Source of the DNA: JBCAXA01 sp038534295
GTDB lineage: Bacteria > Pseudomonadota > Gammaproteobacteria > Steroidobacterales > Woeseiaceae
DNA length: 64,000 nt
Reading direction: 5' to 3'
Assembly: GCA_038534295.1 (NCBI GenBank)
Contig: JBCAXA010000001.1
Span: forward strand, 1,902,082-1,966,081
Below are positions 44,235 through 53,441 of this stretch, in pieces; position 1 is the stretch's first letter; each line of letters starts with the position of its first letter. A model generated the notes under the pieces. The model did not search any database and was not told where the DNA came from. It saw nothing but the letters and a program-made list of their open reading frames with translations. The translations under genes and the position numbers were made by a program.

Positions 44235-44747
44235 ATGGCAATTTTGAGGATACTCGAATTTCCGGATCCGCGTTTGCGGACCAAGGCCACGCCGGTGGCC
44301 GCGGTCACCGACGAGATCCGCCAGCTCGTCGACGACATGCTAGAGACCATGTACGCCGCGCCTGGCATCGGCCTTGCCGCGACCCAGGTTGACGTCCACC
44401 AGCGCTTACTCGTCGCCGATGTCTCGACCGAAAAAGACGAGCCACACGTGCTGATCAATCCGGAAATCCTCGAAAAAGACGGTGTCGAGGCGATGGAAGA
44501 GGGTTGTTTGTCGGTGCCCGGTTTCTACGAAGAGGTCGAGCGCGCCGAGAAAATTCGCTTTCGCGCCCTGAACCGCGATGGTGATACGTACGAGATGGAG
44601 GCCGAGGGCTTATTGGCGGTCTGTATTCAGCACGAAATCGACCATCTCGACGGCAAACTATTTGTCGACTACATCTCCGACATTAAGCGCGATCGGATTC
44701 GCAAGAAGCTGCTCAAAGACCGCCGCGGCCAAAGCAACGCCGCCTGA
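44235..44747 (+). CDS. def: Peptide deformylase
   Basis: A 170-residue metal enzyme that removes the formyl group from new proteins. The three motifs are intact: GIGLAATQV (44-52; Thr replaces the common Pro), EGCLSVPG (C91) and QHEIDHLDG (H133, E134, H137). Length is normal. It is followed by fmt, as in many bacteria, with a 63-base gap. Confidence 0.95.
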   Translation: MAILRILEFPDPRLRTKATPVAAVTDEIRQLVDDMLETMYAAPGIGLAATQVDVHQRLLVADVSTEKDEPHVLINPEILEKDGVEAMEEGCLSVPGFYEEVERAEKIRFRALNRDGDTYEMEAEGLLAVCIQHEIDHLDGKLFVDYISDIKRDRIRKKLLKDRRGQSNAA

Positions 44748-44810
44748 CCGGCCTCGCTCGATCGGCGGGCGCCATGGGTGCCGCGCCGTCGTAACTCGCG
44801 CCTTGTCGCA

Positions 44811-45758
44811 ATGACCGATTCGCCTCGTCTCGTTTTCGCCGGTACGCCCGAGTTCGCCGCAAGCTCGTTGGCGGCGTTGCTCGCTGCCGGCTATCGGCCG
44901 AATCTCGTGCTGACCCAGCCCGACCGACCCGCTGGTCGCGGCCGTGCGCTGACGCCGAGTCCGGTGAAGCGCCTGGCGCTCGATGCTGGCATTGAGGTCT
45001 ATCAACCGGTGTCGTTGCGTAAACCGGCGCCACAGGAACGCGTTGCGGCTGCGTCGCCCGATCTCTTGATCGTTGCGGCCTACGGCCTGATCCTCCCCCA
45101 AGCAGTCCTGGATATCCCGACCGTCGCGCCGCTGAATGTCCACGCCTCGCTACTGCCGCGCTGGCGCGGAGCCGCACCGATACAGCATGCCATTCTCGCC
45201 GGCGACACGCAGACCGGTATTGCACTGATGCGCATGGAGGCCGGGCTGGACACCGGGCCGGTCTATGCGACCGCGGCCATCGACATCGGCGTCGATGAGA
45301 CCGCCGGCGAACTGCATGATCGGCTGGCGCAGCTCGGCGGCAAATTGCTGGTCGCAAAGCTGCCGGCGATTATCGACGGCGCGCTTGAGGCCGAGAAGCA
45401 ACCGGACACCGGCGCCTGCTATGCGCCGAAAGTCGAGAAAGCCGACGCGCGGATCGATTGGCACGCAAGCGCCGCAACGATCGCGCGACAGGTTCGGGCA
45501 TACGACCCTTGGCCGGTGGCTCATACGAGCATCGAGGGCTCGCTGCTGCGGATCTTCGGCGCCACCGCCGCAAACGAGGTCTCCGAGGCGCCCGCTGGCG
45601 AGATCGTGCGTGTGGACGATGCCGGCATCGCGGTTGCTACCGGTGCCGGCACGCTAATCGTCACCGCGGTGCAGTTGGCCGGCAAGCGGCGCATCGCTGC
45701 CACCGATTTCGCCAATCAGCGAACACTACGCGGCATACGCCTTGGCGAAGCCGACTGA
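44811..45758 (+). CDS. fmt: Methionyl-tRNA formyltransferase
   Basis: A 315-residue enzyme that formylates initiator Met-tRNA. ATG 44811 is used; the frame is open from 44778. It has FAGTPEFAASSLAALL, TQPDRPAGRGR, NVHASLLPRWRGAAPIQ with the catalytic Asn/His region, and the C-terminal tRNA-binding barrel with KRRIAATDFANQRTLRG. The rsmB start lies inside its last codons. Confidence 0.95.
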   Translation: MTDSPRLVFAGTPEFAASSLAALLAAGYRPNLVLTQPDRPAGRGRALTPSPVKRLALDAGIEVYQPVSLRKPAPQERVAAASPDLLIVAAYGLILPQAVLDIPTVAPLNVHASLLPRWRGAAPIQHAILAGDTQTGIALMRMEAGLDTGPVYATAAIDIGVDETAGELHDRLAQLGGKLLVAKLPAIIDGALEAEKQPDTGACYAPKVEKADARIDWHASAATIARQVRAYDPWPVAHTSIEGSLLRIFGATAANEVSEAPAGEIVRVDDAGIAVATGAGTLIVTAVQLAGKRRIAATDFANQRTLRGIRLGEAD

Positions 45759-47076
45759 CAGCGGGGCGCCGTTGCGTCTTGCGGCGGCACGCGCCGTTGC
45801 CGACGTTGTCGGCAGCGGCATTAGCGTCGATCGCGCGCTACAAAAACATCTCGACGACTGGCACGACCGCGACTATTCGCTCGGCGCCGAAATCGTGCAG
45901 GGATCGGTCCGCTGGTATCACTTGCTGCGGGCGATCGTGCGCAAACTCGCCGCCCGTAGTAACAAACCGCCCGCGCCGCTGCTCGAAGCGCTGCTGGTTT
46001 GCGCGTTGCATCAAATTCGCCACATGCGCATTCCCGATCACGCGGCAGTGTCCGCCAGCGTTGCGGCGGTAGGTCTCAGCAAGCACCGCGGCGCGCGCGG
46101 TTTCGTCAACGCTGTCCTGCGGCGCTATTTACGCGAGCGCGACAGCATCGATGCCGACCTCGACCCCGACGATCGGTACTCGCACCCCAAATGGCTGCTG
46201 CAGGCCATTCGCGACGACTGGGGCGACGCGGCGAACGGCATTTTGACCGCGAACAACGAACGCGCGCCCATGTGGCTGCGTGTCAACCGTGGCCGGCTTG
46301 CCGTGCTGGAGTACGTCGAGCGCCTGCGCGCGACACATCCGGAGCTCGGCGTCGATGTCACGGCGGATTTACCCGGCGCCGTGTGTCTGGACCGCGCGAT
46401 ACCCGTCGAAACGCTACCCGGTTTCGCCGATGGCGACGTGTCAGTTCAAGATGGCGGTGCGCAGTGTGCCGCCTGGGTCGTGGCGCCAGGCAGCGGTGAA
46501 CGCATCCTCGACGCTTGCGCCGCGCCCGGTAACAAGACCGCTCATCTCGCAGAGCTCGGCGACGATATAAGCCTCACCGCGCTCGACAACGATGCGACAC
46601 GTACTGAATCGCTGCGGACCAACCTTGCTCGCGTGGGTGTGACCGCCAACGTCCACACGGTCGATGCGACCGATACTGCCGCATGGTGGGACGGCAAGGC
46701 GTTCGACCGCATCCTGCTCGATGCGCCGTGTTCCGCGACCGGCGTGATTCGCCGCCACCCTGACATCAAGTTCACACGCCGACCGGCAGATTTGTCACCG
46801 CTCAGCGCGCTTCAGGCACGATTGCTCGAATCGCTCTGGCCAACGCTCGCGCCCGGCGGCACATTGGTATACGCAACCTGTTCGGTGATTCGTCGCGAAA
46901 ATGAACGCATCGTGCAGGTATTTGTCGATAGTCATCCGGATGCGCAGGTAAGACGGCAGTTGCCGACCGCGGCCATCCAAGCTCTAATGATGCCGTGCGG
47001 ACCGGGGTTTCAGTTACTGCCGGGCCGCCACCGCTTCGACGGGTTCTTTTACGCATGTCTCGAAAAATCGACCTAG
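45742..47076 (+). CDS. rsmB: 16S rRNA m5C967 methyltransferase
   Basis: A 444-residue RsmB/Sun protein. The N-terminal NusB-like domain contains ALQKHLDDWHDRDYSLGAEI. The methyltransferase domain has ILDACAAPGNKTAHLAEL (Asn in place of the second Gly) and the catalytic cysteines in DAPCSATGVIRRHPD and VYATCSVIRREN. The start is a TTG that overlaps fmt by 17 bases. It methylates C967 of 16S rRNA. The downstream gene starts inside its end. Confidence 0.94.
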   Translation: MAKPTDSGAPLRLAAARAVADVVGSGISVDRALQKHLDDWHDRDYSLGAEIVQGSVRWYHLLRAIVRKLAARSNKPPAPLLEALLVCALHQIRHMRIPDHAAVSASVAAVGLSKHRGARGFVNAVLRRYLRERDSIDADLDPDDRYSHPKWLLQAIRDDWGDAANGILTANNERAPMWLRVNRGRLAVLEYVERLRATHPELGVDVTADLPGAVCLDRAIPVETLPGFADGDVSVQDGGAQCAAWVVAPGSGERILDACAAPGNKTAHLAELGDDISLTALDNDATRTESLRTNLARVGVTANVHTVDATDTAAWWDGKAFDRILLDAPCSATGVIRRHPDIKFTRRPADLSPLSALQARLLESLWPTLAPGGTLVYATCSVIRRENERIVQVFVDSHPDAQVRRQLPTAAIQALMMPCGPGFQLLPGRHRFDGFFYACLEKST

Positions 47077-47657
47077 CAGCGGCCTACTCCGGCCGATGGG
47101 CCACCATCGCCTGTCTGCTGGCTGCGCTGTTGCTCGGTTCGGACGCGCGCGCGCAAAACGACAAACCGGGCGTGTTTGAGGTGCGATCGGCCGAAGCGTA
47201 TCTGGACGGCGGTCAGTACACGCTGGATGCACGCGTCCAGTTTATCTTGTCGAGTCAGGCGCTCGCCGCGTTGGACAACGGTCTGCCGCTGAATTTCGTT
47301 ACTGAGATCGAAGTCATCGAATCGCGTCGTTTTTGGGTTGACGACACGATCGAGTCGCATGATGTGCGTTTCCAACTCCAGTATCACGCCCTCAGCCAAC
47401 GCTATCTGATTCGCAATCTCGGCTCAGGCGAGCAAGAGTCGTTCGCCACCTTGTACTCTGCGCTCAACAACCTCGGCCGCGTCGTCGACGTGCCGATCAT
47501 CGAAGAGAGCCGCCTACGCGATAATCGTCGTTACCGCGTGCGCGTGCGCTCCGCCATGAACTTTCAGGATTTTTCTGGACCGCTGCGAGTCGTTTTTTTC
47601 TGGCTCGATGATTGGCATCTGCGCAGCGACTGGTTCACATGGACTCTCGATCGCTAA
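47055..47657 (+). CDS. DUF4390 exported protein
   Basis: A 200-residue exported protein. ATG 47055 begins a signal peptide (WATIACLLAALLLGSDARAQ). The mature part matches DUF4390: GGQYTLDARVQFILSSQALAAL, GLPLNFVTEIEV, and the closing DWHLRSDWFTWTLDR. This family regularly sits between rsmB and the NtrY-type kinase, suggesting a role in envelope sensing with it, which is inference. It overlaps both neighbours by about 20 bases. Confidence 0.9.
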   Translation: MSRKIDLAAAYSGRWATIACLLAALLLGSDARAQNDKPGVFEVRSAEAYLDGGQYTLDARVQFILSSQALAALDNGLPLNFVTEIEVIESRRFWVDDTIESHDVRFQLQYHALSQRYLIRNLGSGEQESFATLYSALNNLGRVVDVPIIEESRLRDNRRYRVRVRSAMNFQDFSGPLRVVFFWLDDWHLRSDWFTWTLDR

Positions 47658-49870
47658 AGCGTTTCGGGATTTCGGTCCTCGCCGGGCTCGGGCTTGCGCT
47701 CGGCATTGCTGCGCTCTTGCTGCTGACCCGTTCGGCGCAGACTCCCGAGGATTTCGACCGCTTATCGAACATCACGCTCGTGTTGAACGTCGGCGGGATC
47801 GCACTGCTGCTCGTCCTGCTCTTCGGCAACATGATTCGCCTCGTGCGCGATCTGCGCGAGAAAGCGCCGGGTGCGCGACTGAAGGGGCGCATGGTCGTGA
47901 TGTTCATCGGTCTCGCGATTTTGCCGCTCGTACTCGTTTATTACTTCTCGGTGCAGTTCATCAACCGCGGCATCGACAGCTGGTTCGACGTGCGTATCGA
48001 AAGCGGTCTCGCTGAAGCGCTGGATTTGTCAAAGTCGGTGCTGGATCTGCAAAAGCGCAGCAATCTCGATGCCACAGAAACGATGGCGCTGGATCTTTTC
48101 GGCTTCCCGGAACGATCGCTGCAACGCGAACTGACCTCCAAACGCATTGAGTTGGGTGCCAGCGAGCTGACGGTGTTTTCCAGCAGCCGGCGCATTATCG
48201 CGACCAGCACTGGCGGCTCGTTCGAAGCGGTTCCGGCACCAATTGAGAATGAAGTGCTGCTGCGCACGCGCCACGGCGATCCGTATGTTTACTTCGATCC
48301 ACTGAAGTTCGAAGTGCGGACCGCCGCCCGAATCTCGTCGAGCCAGACCGGGATGCCCGACCGGATTCTCCGAGCGTCATTCCCGGTTCCGGCGCAGGTG
48401 GCGCAGCGAGCCGCGGCGGTTGGCGCGACATACACGAACTACCAGCAGCTCGAGTATTTGCGCGAGCCGTTGAAACGGACACTGCTGCTGACGCTGACCG
48501 TCATCCTGCTGGTCTCCTTGCTCGCGGCCATCTACGGCGCGTTCTTTTTCTCGCGCCGTCTGGTGGCGCCCATCCAGCAGTTGGTTGCCGGCACACGCGC
48601 GGTGGCAGCCGGTGATTTCGACACCCGGCTGCCGATGCCGTCGCGCGACGAGATCGGTTTTCTGGTCAATTCGTTCAATGACATGACCCGCCGTCTCGCG
48701 ATTGCGCGGGAAACGGCGCGGCACTCACAGTCGCTGGTCGAGTCGGAACGCCGCTATCTCGAAATCATTCTTGCGCGCTTGTCGAGCGGGGTGATTTCGC
48801 TGGAGCACGATCTCGAGATCCGCACGACCAATCAATCGGCCAGCGCAATTCTCGGTGTCGATCTCGATGCGTCGGTCGGCCTGCGACTGCCCGACGTCGC
48901 GCGCGGCAAAAACCTCCTCGAGCAGTTTGTCGATGTCGTGCAGGTGCACCTCGCCACCGGCGAAGACGAATGGCGCGAACAAATCGTGCTGCGCGCCGAG
49001 TCCGGACGCCGGGTTTTGACGTGCGCATGTTCTGTGCTGCCGAGCGAAGGTGAGCATGCCGGTTATGTGATCGTGTTCGACGACATCACTGCACTGTTGC
49101 AAGCGCAACGCGACGCAGCCTGGGGCGAGGTCGCCCGCCGCCTCGCCCACGAGATCAAGAACCCGCTGACGCCAATCCAACTGTCGGCGGAAAGATTGCG
49201 CCGCAAATACCTTGGCAACATGCGCACCGCCGAAGCGGAGGTCCTCGACCGCGCAACCCATACGATCGTGCAACAGGTCGAGTCGATGAAATCGATGGTC
49301 AATGCGTTTTCAGAGTACGCGCGAGCGCCTGATCTGCACCTTGGCCGCGTCGATCTCAACCAAATCGTGCACGAAGTAGCCGAGCTTTATCGCACCCGCG
49401 AGGCCGAGCTCGCTATCGACGTCGATACGGACCCGGCGATGCCGGAGGTCAGCGCCGATGTCGGCCGGCTGCGGCAAATTTTGCATAATCTGTTGCGCAA
49501 CGCGGTTGAGGCCATCGACGAAACACCGCGCGGTCATATCGCCGTTGAAACGCGCAGTCGCCGCGAAGGCGGCGCGCAAATCGCAACGGTGCGTGTGCGT
49601 GACAACGGTCCGGGATTCAGAGATGGCGATACCGAGCAAATTTTCGACCCTTACGTGACGTCTAAGCCGAAAGGCACTGGACTCGGTCTTGCCATTGTCA
49701 AAAAGCTGGTGGAAGAGCATGCTGGCGCCATTTCCGCGCGGAACCATCCGGACGGAGGCGCCGAAATCGAACTCGAACTGCCGGTAGACGAGGCGTCGCG
49801 CGAACAAATGCTGGCGAAGCAGCCGCGCAGTCAGTCGCGATCGCTGGTACAGCGGAGAGTACAGGCATGA
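47639..49870 (+). CDS. NtrY-like sensor histidine kinase
   Basis: A 743-residue membrane kinase. It has N-terminal transmembrane helices (near 8-28, 45-62 and 85-105), an extracytoplasmic loop, another helix near 285-305, a HAMP domain at about 305-355, and a PAS domain near 375-470. The H-box is RLAHEIKNPLTPIQLSAERL (His near 503), and the ATPase has NLLRNAVEAI, DNGPGF and GTGLGLAIVKKLVEEH. It resembles NtrY. It should phosphorylate the next gene product, with which it overlaps by 4 bases. The signal is unknown. Confidence 0.93.
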   Translation: MDSRSLKRFGISVLAGLGLALGIAALLLLTRSAQTPEDFDRLSNITLVLNVGGIALLLVLLFGNMIRLVRDLREKAPGARLKGRMVVMFIGLAILPLVLVYYFSVQFINRGIDSWFDVRIESGLAEALDLSKSVLDLQKRSNLDATETMALDLFGFPERSLQRELTSKRIELGASELTVFSSSRRIIATSTGGSFEAVPAPIENEVLLRTRHGDPYVYFDPLKFEVRTAARISSSQTGMPDRILRASFPVPAQVAQRAAAVGATYTNYQQLEYLREPLKRTLLLTLTVILLVSLLAAIYGAFFFSRRLVAPIQQLVAGTRAVAAGDFDTRLPMPSRDEIGFLVNSFNDMTRRLAIARETARHSQSLVESERRYLEIILARLSSGVISLEHDLEIRTTNQSASAILGVDLDASVGLRLPDVARGKNLLEQFVDVVQVHLATGEDEWREQIVLRAESGRRVLTCACSVLPSEGEHAGYVIVFDDITALLQAQRDAAWGEVARRLAHEIKNPLTPIQLSAERLRRKYLGNMRTAEAEVLDRATHTIVQQVESMKSMVNAFSEYARAPDLHLGRVDLNQIVHEVAELYRTREAELAIDVDTDPAMPEVSADVGRLRQILHNLLRNAVEAIDETPRGHIAVETRSRREGGAQIATVRVRDNGPGFRDGDTEQIFDPYVTSKPKGTGLGLAIVKKLVEEHAGAISARNHPDGGAEIELELPVDEASREQMLAKQPRSQSRSLVQRRVQA

Positions 49871-51237
49871 GTGCATCGCACATTCTTGTCGTTGACGACG
49901 AATCGGACATTCGCTCGCTGATTCAGGAAATCCTTTCTGAGGAGGGCTACGACGTGACCGTCGCCGCGGACGCCGGTGAGGCACGTGCGGCGCGCGACGA
50001 GCGCGATCACGATCTCGTGTTGCTCGACATCTGGATGCCCGATACCGATGGCATCAGTCTACTGCGCGAGTGGACGCAGTCCTCGAAGTACGTGTGCCCG
50101 GTCGTGATGATGTCCGGTCACGGTACCGTCGATACGGCCGTCGAAGCGACCCGGCTCGGTGCGTTCGATTACATCGAAAAGCCGCTGTCCCTCGCCAAGC
50201 TGCTGCGCACCGTCGAGCGCGCGCTCGAATCGGGCGGTCCCGCGCCGCGTGAAGCGTCGTCGGCGCTGGCAACCGGCGTTGCGGTACCGGTCGGGCGCTC
50301 GCCGCTAATTCGCGAATTGCGCGAGCAGGCCAAGTCCGTTGCGCCGCATCCAACACCCGTGCTGCTGATTGGCGAACCGGGCAGCGGTCGGGAGGCGTTC
50401 GCTCGGTATATCCACGACATGGGGCCGCGGGCCGCTGGCGAGTTCGTCCGTATAACGCCAGGCTCGCTGACCGCCAGCAACGCTGCAGCCCAATTGTTCG
50501 GCGGGCAGCGCAACGGTGAGATCGGATTGTTGGCACGGGCCGCCGAGGGCACCGTGTTTGTCAGCGAAATCGGCGACCTGTCGACCGAGGCGCAAACGTT
50601 GTTGCTCGGCGCGCTCGAGCAAAAGGCGTTCCAGCCGATCGGCGCTAACGATACGGTTCCGCTGACTGCCCGCATCGTGGCGTCCGTCAATACCAATGTC
50701 GACGAAGCACTCGCATCGGGGCAGATTCGGCGCGACCTGTTTGCGCGGCTAAACGTACTCAGTCTGCGTATCCCGCCGCTGCGCGATTACCCGGAAGACG
50801 TGCCCGAGCTGCTGCGCTTCTACGTCGACCGGCTCGTCGACGCCGAGCGGCTCAAGTTTCGGCGTTTCGGGGTCGCCGCCCAGAATCGGCTGCGCAATTA
50901 CCCGTGGCCAGACAACGTCCGCGAACTCAAAAACCTCGTCCATCGTCTGCTGATCACTGGCAAGGACGAGGAAGTCACGCTGGCCGAGATAGAGGCCGAG
51001 CTAAATGCGCCGGACAACGGCGCCGACTTGCTCGTGCAAAAAGATCTTCTGGCGATGCCGCTGCGTGAAGCCCGCGAACACTTCGAGCGCGCCTACCTCA
51101 CGCAGCAACTCGAGCTGTGCGAGGGCAAGGTGGGCCAGCTCGCGAAACGAGTCGGCATGGAACGTACCCACCTCTACCGCAAGCTACGGTCGCTGGGTAT
51201 CGACTTTCGTCAAGCGGCGGGCGCTGGCGACGACTAG
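49867..51237 (+). CDS. NtrX-like response regulator with degenerate AAA+ domain
   Basis: A 456-residue regulator. The receiver has DD (10-11), the phosphorylated Asp54 in LLDIWMP and Lys in IEKPLS. The central AAA+ domain is damaged: Walker A reads GEPGSGRE (169-176, Arg175 for Lys), Walker B reads TVFVSEIGDL (Ser233 for Asp), and the sigma-54-contacting GAFTGA loop is absent, replaced by LFGGQRNGEIGLL. The Fis-type helix-turn-helix (GQLAKRVGMERTHLYRKL) is intact. It probably regulates without sigma-54, as reported for some NtrX proteins. It is cotranscribed with the kinase gene. Confidence 0.92.
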   Translation: MSASHILVVDDESDIRSLIQEILSEEGYDVTVAADAGEARAARDERDHDLVLLDIWMPDTDGISLLREWTQSSKYVCPVVMMSGHGTVDTAVEATRLGAFDYIEKPLSLAKLLRTVERALESGGPAPREASSALATGVAVPVGRSPLIRELREQAKSVAPHPTPVLLIGEPGSGREAFARYIHDMGPRAAGEFVRITPGSLTASNAAAQLFGGQRNGEIGLLARAAEGTVFVSEIGDLSTEAQTLLLGALEQKAFQPIGANDTVPLTARIVASVNTNVDEALASGQIRRDLFARLNVLSLRIPPLRDYPEDVPELLRFYVDRLVDAERLKFRRFGVAAQNRLRNYPWPDNVRELKNLVHRLLITGKDEEVTLAEIEAELNAPDNGADLLVQKDLLAMPLREAREHFERAYLTQQLELCEGKVGQLAKRVGMERTHLYRKLRSLGIDFRQAAGAGDD

Positions 51238-51242
51238 CAAAC

Positions 51243-53102
51243 TCAATCGCGGTCTTTGCCGATATGCGATGACGGTCTCGCTGCCGTGCACGTGAAATCG
51301 TCATCGCCAACCGGTTGACACTGAGCTGGAAAACCGCGTTCTCGCCACAGGGCCAACAAACCGACTTTCTTGACCTGAGCTTTCCATCGTTCGTCATCGA
51401 CGAGCAGCGGCAGCGTGTAATCGCGCATCACGCCGAGCTCTTTTTGATAGTCATCGCGCCAGACGGCCTCGGCGCGTGCAACGGCGATCTCACGGTCGCC
51501 TAGAGCCAGCGCAATGACAGCATCCGCGTAGTCATGGTCGCCCAACATCGCACGAAGCGCCGCCTCGTCATCCCAGCTATCGCTGACCCGGACCGCAAAG
51601 CCCTTCGCTTCTTCGGGAAAGTGGCCGGCAGCAACGGCTTGTTCGGTCGTGTCGACCGCAGCGTCAGGCCGCTCCAACGCGTAGTGGCTAATGGCAAGGT
51701 TGGTATAAGCGAACTGCAGTGTGGGGTCGAGCTCAATGGTTTTTTCGCTGTACTCGATGGCCCGCGGATGGTCTCCAAGCAGCCCATACGCTGTGGTCAA
51801 GGTGTTGTGGTAAATCGCGCGAAGCGGGTCGAGTCTGACGGCACGCAACGACAGGTCTAATGCTTCGTCGAAGTAACCGGCTTCCTGCAAGTGTTGCGAT
51901 GCAAGGTCGAGTACCCGTGGATCGCGAGGTGCGAGCTCGACGGCTCGGTCGAAATGTACGTAAGCGTTGACAAGATCACGCTCGTAGTCGAGAAAAACAC
52001 CGAGCGTTCCGTGGGCAAGTGCGTTGCCCGGGTCGAGCTCGATCGCACGTTCGGCTGCGGCACGGCCGATGCGCCGCCACTGTTCATACGGGCCCAACTC
52101 CAACGGGAACCCCGGCGCATAGACCTCGTAGACGCCGTAGATCAGCGCTATCGTTGCCCACGTCGGTGCGTAATCAGGGTCTTTGGCAGCGGCTTCCTGC
52201 AACAGCAGTAACGCCCGGTCCAGGTTTTCCTTACCTCGCAGCGCGAACAGCTGCTGTGCGCGAAGGTAGTTGTCGTACGCGTCGAGATCGTCAGTACGTT
52301 CAACCGTCAGCAGGCTATCGGTGTCGAGACCGAGTGTCCCCGCGAGCTGTTCAGCAACGGACCGGGCAATCTCGTCTTGGATATCGAAGACGTCAGCAGC
52401 CGTCCGGTCGTAGGTCTCTGACCAGATCTGTATGCCGTCGCTGCCACGGATCAGCGTGGCAGTGATCCGCAACCGATCGCCGGCACGGCGGACGCTGCCC
52501 TCGAGAATGTGCGCAACGCCGAGTGTTGCACTAATCTCCCGGACTTCGACCGCTTTGCCGCGGAAAGAGAAGCTCGACGTGCGTCCAGCGACACGCAGGT
52601 CCGGGACGTCGGACAGGACGTGCTGGATTTGTTCCGCAACGCCATCGGCGAAATACGTTTGATCGCCACGCTCCGACATGTCGGCAAACGCCAGTACCGC
52701 GATCGAGTTGCCGTCGGATGTCGGCGCTTTAATAGTGGTGCTGCCGGCGCCCGCCGTACGTGGCGCGAGTTGCTGCCACGTAAATAGGACGCCGACGAGA
52801 ATTGCGGCGGCAATGGTCACAATATCGAGCCGGCGAGCCGTACGCTGCGCCATCGCCGCGTCGCGTTGCACCGTTTTCTCGCGCTTGATGCCGTCTGGCG
52901 TTAGCTCGAAAGCCCAGGCAAACACCGCTGTCGGCACGAAGCCGATCAGCAGCAACACGAAAAGAACTTTACTGACCGTGTCCGGCAGCCCGATAAGAGG
53001 CGACAAGGTGTCGGCAACCTGCAGCAACAGCCAGCCCAAAACAACGTAGGCGGCCGCGACGCGAACAACGTTGCGTCGATTGAGTTCCGAAAAAAACGAC
53101 AC
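51243..53102 (-). CDS. TolB-like/TPR membrane protein
   Basis: A 619-residue protein. Transmembrane segments occur at about 12-32, 40-62 and 93-112. Residues ~135-260 match the TolB N-terminal-like domain seen in CadC/adenylate cyclase relatives (SIAVLAFADMSERGDQTYF, ADGVAEQIQHVLS, AHILEGSVRRAGDRLRITATL). The rest is a TPR array of about seven repeats (ALDLSLRAVRLDPLRAIYHN type). There is no N-terminal DNA-binding or cyclase domain. It may scaffold or sense envelope signals; function unknown. It is convergent with the NtrX gene. Confidence 0.82.
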   Translation of the reverse strand: MSFFSELNRRNVVRVAAAYVVLGWLLLQVADTLSPLIGLPDTVSKVLFVLLLIGFVPTAVFAWAFELTPDGIKREKTVQRDAAMAQRTARRLDIVTIAAAILVGVLFTWQQLAPRTAGAGSTTIKAPTSDGNSIAVLAFADMSERGDQTYFADGVAEQIQHVLSDVPDLRVAGRTSSFSFRGKAVEVREISATLGVAHILEGSVRRAGDRLRITATLIRGSDGIQIWSETYDRTAADVFDIQDEIARSVAEQLAGTLGLDTDSLLTVERTDDLDAYDNYLRAQQLFALRGKENLDRALLLLQEAAAKDPDYAPTWATIALIYGVYEVYAPGFPLELGPYEQWRRIGRAAAERAIELDPGNALAHGTLGVFLDYERDLVNAYVHFDRAVELAPRDPRVLDLASQHLQEAGYFDEALDLSLRAVRLDPLRAIYHNTLTTAYGLLGDHPRAIEYSEKTIELDPTLQFAYTNLAISHYALERPDAAVDTTEQAVAAGHFPEEAKGFAVRVSDSWDDEAALRAMLGDHDYADAVIALALGDREIAVARAEAVWRDDYQKELGVMRDYTLPLLVDDERWKAQVKKVGLLALWRERGFPAQCQPVGDDDFTCTAARPSSHIGKDRD

Positions 53103-53162
53103 GAGAACGTCTCGCTACAAGCTGGCTCGAGCGGGGATTATCGGGTGCCGCCTGACGAGTGG

Positions 53163-53441
53163 CTACTTTTCGGCGCCAAGATCGCGCAACAGGCGTTGAA
53201 TGAGCTCGGCGTTGGCAGCATTGCGTGTCTGGGACTCGTCGGCTGACGGCGTGAACGCATCGACGGCCTCGGTGCCTAGCAGACCATGTTCGGCCAACAG
53301 CGCTTCATGGGTTCGCAGCCGATCGCGCAGCACGGCCACTTCCATGGCCAGGCGCAGAATGGCGGCAACGGTTTGATCCGGCGTTAGCGTCTCGAGGAGC
53401 TCTGGGTGCGGCAGCTTCTCGGCATGGGTCTTGTCGCTCAC
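53163..53441 (-). CDS. Small helical protein coupled to a methyltransferase
   Basis: A 92-residue protein of unknown function. It is read from a GTG that overlaps the methyltransferase stop (GTGA). The longer frame to 53945 lies inside that gene. It is almost entirely helical, with a probable coiled coil around RLAMEVAVLRDRLRTHEALLA and a charged C-terminal helix ending RLLRDLGAEK. The tight coupling suggests a partner of the methyltransferase; this is inference. No family recognised. Confidence 0.68.
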   Translation of the reverse strand: MSDKTHAEKLPHPELLETLTPDQTVAAILRLAMEVAVLRDRLRTHEALLAEHGLLGTEAVDAFTPSADESQTRNAANAELIQRLLRDLGAEK

